A DNA stretch of 64,000 nucleotides from Haliotis asinina (GCF_037392515.1 NC_090280.1:61951504-62015503), one strand, 5' to 3'. Counted from the stretch's first letter, positions 1 to 10,360 are shown. Numbers and translations are program-made. The notes: generated by a model not told the origin, from the sequence alone.

Positions 1-74
1 AGACACAAACATGATTTGTATTAAAGGGTAAGAAATGACGCTGGCAGTCATCATCTGATTCAACCTTCATCCTT

Positions 75-178
75 ACGTCGACGTAGCTGAGTAGGTAAAG
101 CGTTGTCTCACCATGGCGGAGGTCCAGGTTTGGTTCCCAGAATGGGTAAATGTGTCCAATATCAGGAAGGTGTATATA
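75..178 (+). repeat. Diverged tRNA-SINE-like copy
   Basis: A tRNA-like head (GTAGCTGAGTAGGTAAAGC) is followed by a B-box-like GGTTTGGTTCCC and a GGGTAAATGTGT segment similar to the GGGTACAATGTGT that follows the B box in other SINEs here. It is diverged and lacks a clear tail, so the assignment is tentative. Confidence 0.4.
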
Positions 179-504
179 AATAATTGATATCGAATCAGTT
201 ACCTTCACCTACATGTACCTTCAATCTAGTTAAAGGTCAGCGTGATATTTTGAAGTTTGAATTGTGTTTATCCATAACAAACTTGAACGTGACGTTGCGA
301 GCATGGGAGACTTTTGCCTTTTGGAATATACATGTGTATTTCTATGCCAAACAGCGAATAAAGGACTTCATCACGATGTATATAATAGTGTAAACTAAGT
401 GATCTTGAATGTTTTGTCAGCGCCATTGTGCAGTATGTTTTCGTCAGCTGCTGGTTCACGCCATGTGTATCTGACAACAGAAAAAAATTGTCAAACATCT
501 TCTG

Positions 505-850
505 TAGATTCACTACACTTCAATAGCATGCTTGTAACGTTCGGGCAACATTACCACATTTTAGTAACCTCACAAGGTTTCAGTAACATGCATGTCACAC
601 CCAACAACCTCACTAGACTTCAGCAACGTGGATGTCACACCCACCAACCTCACTTGACATACCCAGAAATCAGTAACATTTATATCTCACTCTTAACCAC
701 TCTAGATTTCAGCAACATGCATGGCATATCCCAACTAGCTCACTAGACTTCAGAAACATGCATGCTCAAGGGACTTCAGCAATATGCATGTCACCCATCA
801 ACATATTGAGTCTTCAGTAACATCTGTATCTTACCTTGAAAGTCTTCATA
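505..850. repeat. Degenerate 40-bp minisatellite, copy 1
   Basis: About eight diverged units of roughly 40 bp are built on CTTCAGTAACATGCATG followed by CACCCAACAACCTCACTAGA. The first unit opens with ACGTTCGGGCAACATTACC, which closely resembles the opening of the array at 15.18 kb. The short ORF that crosses it is only repeat sequence. Confidence 0.7.
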
Positions 851-861
851 TGTTTCAATCG

Positions 862-948
862 ACTTCGTGGTGTAGTGGTTAGAGCGTTCGCCCACCTTTC
901 GCGTCAAACCGAAAAGACGTTTAAATATGCTAGTTCCGGCCTCTGCCT
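862..948 (+). repeat. SINE head fragment (long tRNA-SINE type)
   Basis: TGGTGTAGTGGTTAGAGCG is an A-box-like tRNA head. It is followed by GACGTTTAAATATG, which resembles the GACGTTAAAATATG of the copy at 2.85 kb. Only the 5' part is recognisable. Confidence 0.4.
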
Positions 949-1444
949 TGCGTTCAATATTAATACCCTCTTTAAAAAAGATAGGGGAACCTGAACTTTG
1001 AAGCCTGGTAGAAAGAAAACTCGCTGAGGAACGTTACAATGACATTCATCTTGTGTATGAAGCATCATGTCAGGTTATCAGCACACTCAGACGCAATGAA
1101 TGGGAAGCACGTGCACAATGTGGGAGCCTCCTACACGTGCAAGGAGTGTCATTATGAATCGTGACGTTTTTCAGGCAGGTCGATAAATCACAGTAGACCA
1201 TTTATTCCGATAGTTTTCTTGCATCTGTGCATGGTTAGGGTTTTCAGGGTCAAATCACACACTACTGACTGAAATTTGTAAACCTGAAATTTTCATGTCA
1301 TATTCCAGTCACCTAACAAGGGTGATAACTGAACGAACAGCTTTGCTTTGAATGAAATCCACGTGGTGATGTATTCTGGAAATATCCATCATTATTGAAT
1401 CAAAATTGATTCAATCCCATATATCTCCCAGTTTCGACAATCGT

Positions 1445-1690
1445 ACATTGAAAGTACAGTTCCCCTACCTTTTTGGAAGAGTATAGGTATAACAAGGACT
1501 GGTCGCACAGAGTAAGCATAAATTGTCTGAGTGGGGTATTCATGCTTAACTACGTCATGGTGTCTCACTGAGCTGGCACCATAAAACCAACTTAAGTCTG
1601 GGCTAGAACAAGCAGCCATACAAGCAAGGGCATACACGTCGACATTTGAGCGAAATATACCTAAGAACGACGTTATATTTCACCTCACCT
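1445..1690 (+). repeat. Long tRNA-derived SINE, body and 3' end
   Basis: It shares with 2849-3160 and 25733-25971 the ordered blocks GGGGTATTCATGCTTAAC, CTGAGCTGGCACCATA, GGCTAGAACAAGCAGCC and a terminal acgac-gtta-atttcacctcacc segment. The A/B-box head is not preserved. Confidence 0.6.
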
Positions 1691-1765
1691 CCACAGACTT
1701 CAGCCAGATGCATGTCATGTCACAGTAACCTCACGGGGTTTTTATGAAAATGTATGTCCCACCGA
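1690..1765. repeat. Stray units of the 40-bp minisatellite
   Basis: CCTCCACAGACTTCAGCC and ATGCATGTCATGTCACAGTAACCTCAC are diverged units of the family found at 505-850 and 15180-15722. They lie directly against the end of the preceding SINE. Confidence 0.45.
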
Positions 1766-1830
1766 CATAACCTCGATAAAAATATGTAACATTCAGATTA
1801 CACCCATTAGGGCCACTACCACATGTTGAT

Positions 1831-2094
1831 GAGTGAGTGAGTTTACTTTTACGCCGCAATCAGCAATATTCCAGCTTTATGACCGGGGTCTGTAAATAAT
1901 CGAGTCAGGAGCAGACAATCCAGTGATCAACAACATGAGCATCGATGTGCGTAATTGGGAACCAATGACATGTGGCAACCAAATCAGCGAGTCTGATCAC
2001 CCGATCCCGTTAGTCGCCTCTTCCGACAAGCATATTCGCCTTTTACGGCAAGCATGGTTTGCTGAAGGCCTATTCTACTCCGGGCCTTCACGGG
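1831..2094 (+). repeat. Dispersed repeat family B, near full length
   Basis: Blocks in order are GTGAGTGAGTTTACTTTTACGCCGC, GCAATATTCCAGC, TGTAAATAATCGAG, CAGACAATCCAGTGATCAAC, ATGAGCATCGATGTGCG, the cgatcccgttagtcgcctctt block and a CCTTCACGGG end. At least nine copies or fragments occur in the window on both strands. It is probably a SINE sharing its GCAATATTCCAGC segment with the tRNA-SINEs. Confidence 0.75.
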
Positions 2095-2848
2095 ACACCA
2101 CATGTTGGCCTGACCCCCACAAACGAAGTGGTTCAATAATGTGACCGGTTTGGGCAGGGCTGCCAGTTTGCACGAAGTTATGTCCCCTGTACTTCTAGAC
2201 ATACCGCCGTCACTAGGTGACCACTGTTACCGCAGATACGAGTGCGACATTCGTGTACCCTTCAGTGATATGTCTTGACAGCTCTGATTCAGCTACATCA
2301 GTGTGTAAAACTGACGTCGCTTGATAAAAAGGGTCCACGCTAGGCGCCCTACACCACAATGAGGTAGGTCGATATTGAGCACCATGATCTTTCAGACCGA
2401 TATATTTTTACATGTTCTCCGCTAGCAAAACTAGGTGGATAGATAAGAGGCAATGTATTGGGGAATCAGACAGGCTGATTTGATTGAGGCGTGTCCTCTT
2501 ATCCCAACTGGATCCTCAGTCCTCAGACTGAGTTATCCAGACTCGAAAATTAACAGACAGCCTACAAATAGGTGGCGTATTTGTTAGGACAAAGCAGTGA
2601 GGTATGAGCGCCATCTGACGAGCATGTAAACAGTTCGGCCAGGAGTTATAAAATATCCATGATGTCAGAGTTTCCAGGTGTAACGCGACCCAGCCACGAT
2701 GGACTCTGTATTCCTCATGTCAAGGTCTGTTCTGATAAGAGCGCAGAATCAAGGCTGAAGTACCTTAACAGTTAGTAGTGAGGTTGAAGGTAGGGGTCAA
2801 GATAAGTGAGTTTGTACCTTGAGCGTTTGTGTACTCGCGATTGCTTCG
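2095..2848. other. Intergenic stretch, nothing recognised
   Basis: Neither strand shows a conserved coding segment, tandem repeat or clear terminal inverted repeat here. Confidence 0.5.
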
Positions 2849-3160
2849 CGGGTGTACTTCTTAGAGTCCCTGTGCGGAGAACGAACGGTCGCGGGTTTGA
2901 TCCCGGACGCGTCACACCCAAAGACGTTAAAATATGGGATTTGTGAACCCCTGTTTAGGGCAAAACGAGGGCTGGTCGGCCCGGAGTCAGTATAATGTAA
3001 CCGAGTGGTATATTCATGCTTAACGGCTCGGTATCTCAGTGAGCTGGCATTACATATCCAGCTTAAGTCGGGGCTAGTACAAGCAGCCACACACACGGGC
3101 ACGTCGTCAGATGAGCGACATATTCTCAAGTACGACATTAAACCCCATTTCATCTCACCT
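2849..3160 (+). repeat. Long tRNA-derived SINE, near full length
   Basis: This is the best copy of its family. A tRNA-like head carries the B-box match GCGGGTTTGATCCCG, then GACGTTAAAATATGGGATTTG, the body blocks GTATATTCATGCTTAACGG and GGGGCTAGTACAAGCAGCC, and a 3' end ACGACATTAAACCCCATTTC. The two short ORFs across it on opposite strands are repeat-derived. Confidence 0.65.
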
Positions 3161-3913
3161 ACATGGAGCCAAAAATTAAACCCACATTAGGACAGCCATT
3201 CAGTGTAGCATTCTTGTCAGCTATCAAGTACATACAAATCGTTTAACAAATATAGGAAATAAGGTATTGAATATTGGAGAAATTAAACGAAAGCTGCATT
3301 CACTGGTATATGTCTCAATCTCCGGAATACTTTTTGGAAGTGGCAAATAAATGTTTCTGTCTTTAAGAACAGGTTTTTAATGCTCCGTACATTTGCGAGG
3401 GTGGCATCGTTGTTTGTGTATTATAGGCTGTTTGTGTTAAACCAAGTGTTTCAGTTGTATTTTGAAATGGCGGATGGCGGAAATGGATATCTCACGGAAA
3501 TGGATATCTCACGGGAAAAAGCAGAAAAAACGCATTTTTGCAACTGAAACATACATAATTCAGATTACCTGAAACAAGGAGAATGATGTATTTTCACTGT
3601 GTGGTGTAGGAAGGTCTTGAAACTGAGATCCTGGGTCCACTAAACGTTATCGCTATCGGTTTATCGCTGACATTCGCAAGCTAATGGTAAACTTTACAGT
3701 TACGACAGGTCGTAATGTTACGAGAGCTTAACGGATCGGACACGGTATCATAACTATGGCATACTGTAAGAGATATCATCCATACATAACTGTAATATTT
3801 CAGAATTTGATTTGATATCAACTGAATTTAACAGATCAACACGTATGACTCCTGGAAGATTTGCAACAAACTGACAATGATTACCAATTTGAGTCCACAT
3901 GCTTGTCTTCCAG
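3161..3913. other. Sequence upstream of first visible Fax-like exon
   Basis: No exon with an initiator was recognised here. The only structure noted is a 17-bp unit (GGAAATGGATATCTCAC) repeated twice at about 3479-3514 and a 10-bp inverted pair GTTTCAGTTG/CAACTGAAAC at about 3448 and 3541. It ends in the acceptor TTGTCTTCCAG. Confidence 0.4.
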
Positions 3914-4028
3914 TTCTGCTCCGAAGGTGATTCTGTACCAGATATCGAGAGGACCGAGGGCGCCAAGTTTATCCCCGTTTGCTCTCAAGTTGGAGACCTT
4001 TCTTCGAATGGCCAAAATAGAATATCAG
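3914..4028 (+). CDS. Fax-like gene, first visible exon
   Basis: It encodes SAPKVILYQISRGP through AKIEYQ, the start of the thioredoxin-like fold. The acceptor is TTGTCTTCCAG and the donor CAG/GTCAGT. The first base completes a codon begun in an upstream exon, and the exon ends on a codon boundary. Confidence 0.85.
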
Positions 4029-7000
4029 GTCAGTGAAGTTAATCACCCGTATCGTTGGGCATTTATTGACAATGTACATCTTTAGCAGCAGGTAATAAAG
4101 CAGACCTTTAAAAATACAACTTGGAGGATGTACCAAGATATCTGCGGTTAATTATTGCATATCGCTCATATCGCTCATTCTCATACCTCTGACGCTCTTC
4201 TATTATTTTCAATGGACTCCACTTACAAGCGAGGTGCGAGGGGATGTCAATAAGTTTTGAGCCTTGAGCATTTTTCATACCCAGGTGTCACAGCCTATGG
4301 TATGACATTGAACCTTGGGGGGTAGCTGATGTGATATATAAGTTTTGGTATCCTACTCTCAGAAGTTATTGAACAGCTCACACTGACAGAGAGAGAGCCC
4401 CCTCACGGCAGTGAAAATGAATAAAATTGAGTATAGAGCAGTAATTAAATTTTTAGTTCTTGAAAGAAACTCGGCGAAGAACATTGAAGAAAGGCTTTCA
4501 GCAGTTTATGGGAAATCTTCCCCTTCATCTGCTACCATCAAACGATGGGTCAGTGAATGTAAGCATGGTAGAGCGAGTCTTGAAGATGACCCCCGTCCAG
4601 GTCGCCCAACAACAAGCACTAGTCAGGAAAACATTGACAGAGTACATAGACTTGTACTGGAAAATCGTCGAATCACACTCCACGAGTTAGAGGAGACCAC
4701 AGGCATTTCACACGGATCTAACGAGACAATTCATCATGAACATCTCGTCATGTCTATGGTGTGCGCAAGATGGGTGCCAAGAATGCTTACAGATGAAATG
4801 AAGCAAACAACGGTCACCATAAGCAACTCCATGCTAACCAGACACAACAAGAATCCATAAGAGTTTCACTTTAGGCTAGTAACCTGTGATGAAACCTGGA
4901 TCCACCAATATGATCCTGAGAGCAAACAAGAATCCATGGAATGGATACATGTCACTTCTCCCAGGACCAGAAAGTTCAAAGCTTCCAGATCAGTGCAGAA
5001 GGTAATGGCGACAGTCTTCTGGGATAGCAAAGGCGTCATCCACATAGATTACTTACCAAAAGGAAGAACAATGAATGGGGAATGTTACGCTAACTTGTTG
5101 AGGCAGGTGCGACAGTCAATGAATGAGAAGCGCCGGGGCAAGATCAGACGTGGTATTCTTCTACATCAAGACAATGCTCCAGTACACACCTCCTGCGTTG
5201 CAGCCGCTGCTGTCCAGGAATGCGGGTACGAAATCTTGCCGCATCCCCCCTACTCTCCACACATGGCACCAAGTGATTACCATCTGTTCCCAAATCTCAA
5301 GAAACACTTGCGTGGTCGTAGCTTTCAGGATGATAATGAGCTTATTGATGCTACAGAGGCTTGGTTTGAGGACCGAAATGGCGCCTTCTACAGAGATGGC
5401 ATCAGCACCTGGCAGAAAAGATGGAACAAGTGTCTTGACTCACAAGGGGACTATGTTGAAAAATAAATGTGGTTCATACCAATATTTTGTGTTTTTCTAT
5501 GCAAGGCTCAAAACTTATTGACATCCCCTCGTACATTGCAATGTACCCATTGTCGGTACTTCGTGGTATTACTTCTGTATCTCGAATAACATTGAAGCAC
5601 GCATGATGTCCAAAAATTAACAATGTTTCGCGAATACAAATCGATGGGAGGAAGATACCTCTAAATTTGTTGTTCTTCTGTCGTCTGCAAGATCTAATGA
5701 GGACTACTAAAGACTTGCCTAGCATTCCCATAAATAAATTTTGGCAAAACGTTCAAATGTACTCCTGGTGAATATTAAAATGGGGAATTACATCCAGGCG
5801 ATATTACCAAGAAATACCTGCTGGAAGAAAACCAGCAAAATGATTCGAATCGTTTGATTCACAAAGGCTGGCTGAAGTGTACGATGGGATACCCATGCTC
5901 CAAACAGTTCAAAATAGCATTGATATCTTTGGTAAGATAAATGTGTGGTTCACTGGTCCCTTGCCCCACTCGTGACTAGTGAACAATGTTTATTGCAGAA
6001 TGATTATAGTGTCAAGCGCTCGTCTAAAGGCAAAATTCCCTGGATGAAATACGAAGGAGAGGCCGTAGCCGATTCTCAGTTCTGTGTTGAGTATTTGAAC
6101 CGGAAGCTGAACATTGACCTTAACAGTCACCTGACCGATGAACAACGGGCTGTTGCGCATGCGTTTCGAAAGATGGCAGAGGAAAACCTATTCTGGTTTG
6201 TTTCAAGGGATTACAATTTTCGAAGACGCAATGTCTCATTGTCCATGTGCTTCCTTGCGTGGTTATGGAATTGTGTCGTATGCCGTCGTCTACCTCTGTC
6301 GTACTGTACCTCTGTTGAGGTGTCCTTGTGCCGTATTTATCCTGTGCCATTTTGTTTCTGTGCCGTATTGTCTCTGTGTCATATTGTTCCTGTGTTGCAC
6401 TGTCCCTGTGTCATATTGTCCCTGTGTCGCATTGTCTCTGTCATACTGTCCATGTGTTGCACTGTCCCTGAGTCATATTGCCCCTGTGTCGTATTGTATC
6501 TGTGCCATATTGTCCTGGTATTATATTGTCCTGTGTTATATTGTTCCTGTGTTATATTGTACCTATGTCATATTGTCTTCGTGTTATATTGCCCTGCATT
6601 ATATTGTTCCTGTGTCGTATTGTCCCTGTGTTGCATAATATGTATGTCATATTTTAGCTGTGTCATATTGTCCCAGTGTCATATTGTGCTTGTGTCATAC
6701 TGTCCCTCCATTTCTGGCTTGTCACAACGAACAGAATGTATCTTAGTCTTGTGTCCATCTACACTCCACATTGTTTCAGTGTCAGACAACGGTAGGGTTC
6801 GCACAAAGTCTGTGCACGGAGTACGGTTCACAAGAGTTTTCAAAATTGACCTCACTTTGTTTAGCAGATGAAAAAGGACATAGGTCACCACTACACCGCA
6901 TATACCGTGCCGTGCCAGTTGACAGTTGATGTGTTGACCCAGGTGATGTTTTGTCCATTAAGCATCTTTGCAGGTGTATGGGTCTGTCCCGGGCCGAGAA

Positions 7001-8956
7001 CCTGGACTACGTGAAGAAACACATCAAGTTAAACAAAGTGGTCATCTGGATCGGAACAAGAATTTACCTGAGTAATACGAAAGCCCACGGAATCGGCCGA
7101 CACACCCGTGAGGAAATGTGGCACATTATGGAGGAAGATTTGAGGTCATTATCAGTCTACCTTGGTAAGGAATGTCGTCAACTGTGATGGGTTTAAACAG
7201 AGACCATATAATATTATATGGTCTCTGGTTTAAATGGGTGACGTTCGTTAATGTGACGTTCAAGTTTATTGCCCTTAAACAGCGATGTGCAAATACTTGT
7301 TGAACTAGTCCGGAATGGTCTTGTGGTGCTGGTACCTGCGCAGTTTATAGTGGGCTTACACGGACTCCAAGGTCACCAGTTCTTGTTTTGTCTCCTTAAT
7401 AATGAATATCAGGCAGGGCAACATCAAGTACCATCTTTAACAAGTTTTGGCAGCCGGGGATCGGACTAGCGAGTGAGTGAGTAGGTATGGTTTACACCCT
7501 TTTCAGTAACATCATGGCGGGTAACACCGTAAATGGGCCTCACACACTGTACCCAGTTAGGAAATCGACCCCGAGACTTCACCGTGACGAACGAACGCTT
7601 TAACCACTAGGCTACCCAGCCTCCAACCCTCAACCAATCGCCCCTTTGACTTCAAGGAAGACGATCAATGCAATTGGAACCAGTACTCAAATATTTTTGT
7701 TTATTCAGCATCGGAGGTTTCCACATTTTAACTATTTTCATCTAGACAACTTTTCTAATGTTTACAGGGACAAAGAAGTTCTTTTTTGGCGATCAACCAT
7801 GTGAGACAGATGCTGCTTTGTTTGGACTGCTGTGTCAGTTTTGCTGGCAGTGTCCAGGAAGTAAAGGAGAAGAACTTGTGAACGGTAAATATGTTTCCAC
7901 AAACACCTCTATGGTGCAGTCAGACCATTCAGCCCTAAGCGTCCATTTGGTCGTAAGTTGACAACCCCCGAGAGCGTCAATGTTTGTTCGAGTGTTTACA
8001 CTCAGCTGTTATGTCGGTGGTCTGTAAATAATCGAGGATGGACCAGACAATCCAGTGATCAACATCATGAGCATTAATCTACATAATTGGCATACGACGA
8101 CATGAGTGTCGAACAAGTCAGCGAGCCTGACCACCCGATACCGTTAGTCGCCTCTTAGGCGGACATAGGTTCCTCAAGACCAATTCTAACCCGGATCTTT
8201 CTTAACTTCATTATCAGGGGAAATCTCAGGCTAACGCTCCGAGACTTCGGACATACCTGATATATCACGAAATAGATATACTTTCGGGTACGAGCGAATC
8301 ACTAATACTTACGACCCGTGAAGGTCCCAGGGTAGAATAGGCCTTCAGCAACCCATGCTTGTCGTGAGAGGCAACAAACGGGATCGGGTGGTCAGGCTCG
8401 TTGACTTGACTGACACATGTCATCGGTTCCCAATTGCGCATATTGATGCTCATGTTGTTGGTCACTGGATTGTCTGGTTAAGACTCGATTATTTACAGAC
8501 CGCCGCCATATAACTGGAACATTGCTGAGCGCTGCGGGAAACTAAACTCACTCACTAATACTTACATGTAACGATGTGACATATCCTGTAGCTACACCAT
8601 TGTCATTCTTCTAGTACAATCAATATTTCCCCGTATTATCCGTATCCCTAAAACATACATGTATTTAAGTTGCTCATTTCGAAGGAGAAGTTACGATCTG
8701 ACATATCCATCAGAATGTTTGTTTGTATGTGACAACGGTTAATAACAGGTGAGCGTGGACTGTATGAGAACATGTATTTTATAACAGATACTGTAGTGAC
8801 AGAAACATAACGGTCTAAAGTACAATCCTCCCGTTCGGTTTTATTTCAGGAAAGTTCACAAATCTGGTTGAGTATTGCGAACAAATGAAGGCGACATTTT
8901 GGCCTGACTGGGAGGACTGCATTACGGCGGACGGAACTAAAACTGCAACAAAATAA
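3914..8956 (+). CDS. Failed axon connections (Fax/FAXC)-family protein, 5' end not seen
   Basis: Five exons join in phase (3914-4028, 5999-6195, 6974-7164, 7768-7884, 8850-8956) to give 241 residues and a TAA stop. The N-terminal part carries the family's thioredoxin/GST-N-like segment: ILYQISRGPRAPSLSPFALK, then LETFLRMAKIEY, KGKIPWMKYEGEAVADS and FCVEYLNRKLN. The C-terminal GST-C-like part carries HGIGRHTREEMWHIMEEDL, FFFGDQPCETDAALFGLL and LVEYCEQMKATFWPDW, each with a clear counterpart in Fax proteins. Known for the family: Drosophila fax interacts genetically with Abl in axon development, and the fold is related to metaxins and GSTs. The first visible exon starts in phase within the fold and has no usable ATG, so at least one upstream exon lies elsewhere, perhaps outside the window. 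The product ends soon after the GST-C-like domain and lacks the long acidic tail of vertebrate FAXC. Introns hold a mariner, a minisatellite, a hairpin and several SINEs. Family assignment is firm; orthology versus a mollusc paralogue is open. Confidence 0.88.
4226..5543 (+). mobile_element. Mariner (DD34D) transposon, nearly intact
   Basis: The element sits in the Fax-like intron between 4028 and 5999. Inner terminal inverted repeats at 4238-4266 and 5502-5530 are identical over 29 bp (GAGGGGATGTCAATAAGTTT onward). The outermost 12-13 bp are diverged, and TA dinucleotides at 4224-4225 and 5544-5545 fit the mariner TA target duplication. Alternatively the ends could lie at the TA just beyond GAGGGG on the right. 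The inside is a single transposase reading frame with a 5' leader of about 190 bp. The perfect inner repeats and one-stop transposase suggest recent activity. Confidence 0.9.
4417..5466 (+). pseudogene. Mariner transposase with one internal stop
   Basis: The frame from ATG 4417 runs to the TAA at 5464-5466 (349 codons, the normal mariner length) and is broken only by TAA at 4858-4860. The N-terminal half has the paired helix-turn-helix DNA-binding region (MNKIEYRAVIKFLVLERNSA, WVSECKHGRASLEDDPRPGR) and the ISHGS...ARWVPR linker. The catalytic triad is complete: TCDETWIH, HQDNAPVH and APSDYHLFP, with 34 residues between the second and third aspartates. It would cut and paste the element at TA sites. 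The stop lies just before the first catalytic aspartate, so this copy cannot make full-length enzyme unless the stop is read through. Confidence 0.9.
5999..6195 (+). CDS. Fax-like gene, second visible exon
   Basis: It encodes NDYSVKRSSKGKIPWMKY through AEENLF, spanning the end of the thioredoxin-like fold and the start of the helical domain. The acceptor is TTTATTGCAG and the donor TG/GTTTGT. The final tryptophan codon is split TG|G with the next exon. The open frame continues into the intron but the conserved sequence stops here. Confidence 0.87.
6293..6715 (+). repeat. Minisatellite of 14-15-bp units in Fax-like intron
   Basis: Roughly 28 imperfect units of the type CTGTGTCATATTGTCC lie between 6293 and 6715, about 100 bp after the exon donor. 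Two plus-strand frames stay open and read as cysteine-rich repeats (CPCVVLYLCHIV), but this follows from the low-complexity unit and is not evidence of a protein. Confidence 0.85.
6974..7164 (+). CDS. Fax-like gene, third visible exon
   Basis: It encodes CMGLSRAENLDYVKKHIKLN through DLRSLSVYLG, including the family motif HGIGRHTREEMWHIMEEDL. The acceptor is CATCTTTGCAG and the donor TTG/GTAAGG. The last glycine codon is split with the next exon. Confidence 0.88.
7192..7234. repeat. Near-perfect 43-nt inverted repeat (hairpin)
   Basis: Arms TTTAAACAGAGACCATATAA and its complement meet with essentially no loop, with one extra base in the right arm. It starts 28 nt after the third visible exon of the Fax-like gene, so the pre-mRNA could form a long stem next to the donor. 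It may also be a tiny foldback element. Confidence 0.75.
7471..7622 (-). repeat. tRNA-derived SINE (family A), reverse
   Basis: On the minus strand it reads GGCTGGGTAGCCTAGTGGTT, AAAGCGTTCGTTCGTCACGG, a damaged B box, GGGTACAGTGTGTGAGGCCC, and an ACTCACTCACTC tail. It lies in the Fax-like intron. Confidence 0.75.
7768..7884 (+). CDS. Fax-like gene, fourth visible exon
   Basis: It encodes TKKFFFGDQPCETDAALFGL through EELVN, the conserved turn-helix of the GST-C-like domain (phhnxGDxPCxxDAxxFGxLxQ). The acceptor is TGTTTACAG and the donor ACG/GTAAAT. Both ends are in phase with the neighbouring exons. Confidence 0.88.
8015..8200 (+). repeat. Dispersed repeat family B, forward
   Basis: TCTGTAAATAATCGAGG, ACCAGACAATCCAGTGATC, ATACCGTTAGTCGCCTCTTA and TTCTAACCCGGATCTT are present in order. 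It forms an inverted pair with the copy at 8313-8557 inside the Fax-like intron. Confidence 0.75.
8313..8557 (-). repeat. Dispersed repeat family B, reverse
   Basis: On the minus strand the blocks run ACTCACTCACTC-type head, GCAATGTTCCAG, TGTAAATAATCGAGTC, CCAGACAATCCAGTGACC and ACGGGT-type end (here ACCCGTGAAGGTCCC on the plus strand). It faces the copy at 8015-8200 across about 110 bp. Confidence 0.75.
8850..8956 (+). CDS. Fax-like gene, last exon with stop
   Basis: It encodes GKFTNLVEYCEQMKATFWPD followed by WEDCITADGTKTATK and TAA. The acceptor is TTTTATTTCAG. The motif LVEYCEQMK-FWPDW matches the conserved C-terminal helix of Fax proteins (NL-xYCERxKxxFWPDW). Confidence 0.87.
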
Positions 8957-10216
8957 GATGAGAACTTCTTAAATGGTCCTGATGAACGTCAATGGTTTAA
9001 CCAGAAATTACTGAAGGTCCAAGTTACATGAATTTTATAAATGGTGTACGACCTTGATAACCCTATGCTCTGGCTCCAGTATGCACTGTCTGCTTTGGAA
9101 GTGGAATTCAAACATTGTCCGCGCTGAGATTCGAAACTGTCCACCGGAGGTCGAACGCCTGGTCCACATGACGTTAGCCACAAGCCACCAAAGTAGGAAG
9201 GTCATCTGATCCAAGGTTAATTCAAGGCTAATCCAAGGCATGGTTCACTCTCTCCTGTGCCTCCAAACTCCTACCTCATCAGTAAACTTCAGCAGCAATT
9301 CGTAATTAATAAATCTTCAAGTCGTAGGTATGCTCCGAATAGGAACGCACAGAACGATATTGCAAGGCATTTTTATTTTTAGAGAAACAATGCGATTTCT
9401 GCATAGACGTTATCTACAGCAGGGCCAGACGCGCGACTTGCTCAAGGGAGATCATCCACTTGTGACGTTACCGTATTCAGTCACGGGACATGTTAGTTTC
9501 AGAGACATAACCTTTGATTTGGTTTTTTATACCGCACTCAGCAATATTCTACCAAATCTACCTGTTTGATCTTCCAAATCTTAAGTACGGTGGTTTCTTT
9601 GGACAGTCACTGCTGTCAGTCTCACTTCTATGCACTTCGTGGACTGCTCTGTACTCACGTGACCAGAAACTAGCGATAAGTACATGTCAATATTTAGTGT
9701 ATGAAATAGCGTCTGTCCGGCGGCCCGTTGCTTTCTAGTTACACGTCGGACTTACAACTTTATGTCATAGCCGGCTCTGTGCGCCAATACATTTTCCAAG
9801 CGTATATATTTGACCATGTCATTGACTACGGGAAATGTTTGAGTTTACCTCACTACAAGTAATTCATTAATTACTTTCTTTTAACACCATATCTCAATTT
9901 CCTATATTCAATACAGGGATGGTTACATGTTAACAGGACCGGCAACATTTTTTATCCATCAGCCCTGTGGGCTTCATACACTGCTATTTTATGTTTCTGT
10001 GAATGATACACACCATTCTTCAATATCACACAGGTATTTATATCATTTCAGAAGCATTTTAGGTTCAAATAGTTTTGGTAGCCCCTCGTACCCCTTCACA
10101 ACTGTCACTGGCGAGAAAACAAAGTTCGAGGTCAAATTCGATAAACTGAAAGTATATAATATAGATAAAAGGCAAACATTACCTGCAACCGCCAACGTTT
10201 GTTTTGTTTCTTTGTT
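8957..10216. other. 3' flank of Fax-like gene, no second gene seen
   Basis: Apart from the AATAAA and a short SINE-like remnant (ACCGCACTCAGCAATATTC at about 9532), nothing coding or repetitive is recognised. A short direct repeat, GGTTAATTCAAGGCTAATCC, lies near 9214. Confidence 0.45.
9308..9313 (+). terminator. AATAAA candidate for the Fax-like gene
   Basis: An AATAAA hexamer lies 352 bp after the stop codon, the first canonical polyadenylation signal downstream. Only the motif and its position support the assignment. Confidence 0.4.
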
Positions 10217-10360
10217 GTTTAACGCCACATTCATCAATATGACAGCGGCATGTAAATATTCGTCTGGCCCAGACTCTCCAATCTTGAGTCGGATCACCCG
10301 ATCGCCTCTTAGGACCAGTGTGGGTTGCTAAAGACCAGTTCTAACCCGGATGTTCATGGG
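10217..10360 (+). repeat. Dispersed repeat family B, internally deleted
   Basis: The head TGTTTAACGCCACATTCATC and the 3' blocks GGATCACCCGATCGCCTCTT, GTGTGGGTTGCTAAAGACC and TTCTAACCCGGATGTTCATG are present. The central part (from ATCCAGTGATCAAC to the cag-cgag block) is missing. Confidence 0.65.

Noticed and set aside
1984-2202. Overlapping short ORFs on both strands
   Set aside because: They lie in a family B repeat copy.
3861-3913. Extension of the first Fax-like exon upstream
   Set aside because: There is no ATG in frame, and a good acceptor (TTGTCTTCCAG) precedes the conserved sequence.
5945-6871. 308-codon plus-strand ORF
   Set aside because: Its first part is a real Fax-like exon, but the rest is the intron minisatellite and a donor site at 6196 ends the exon.
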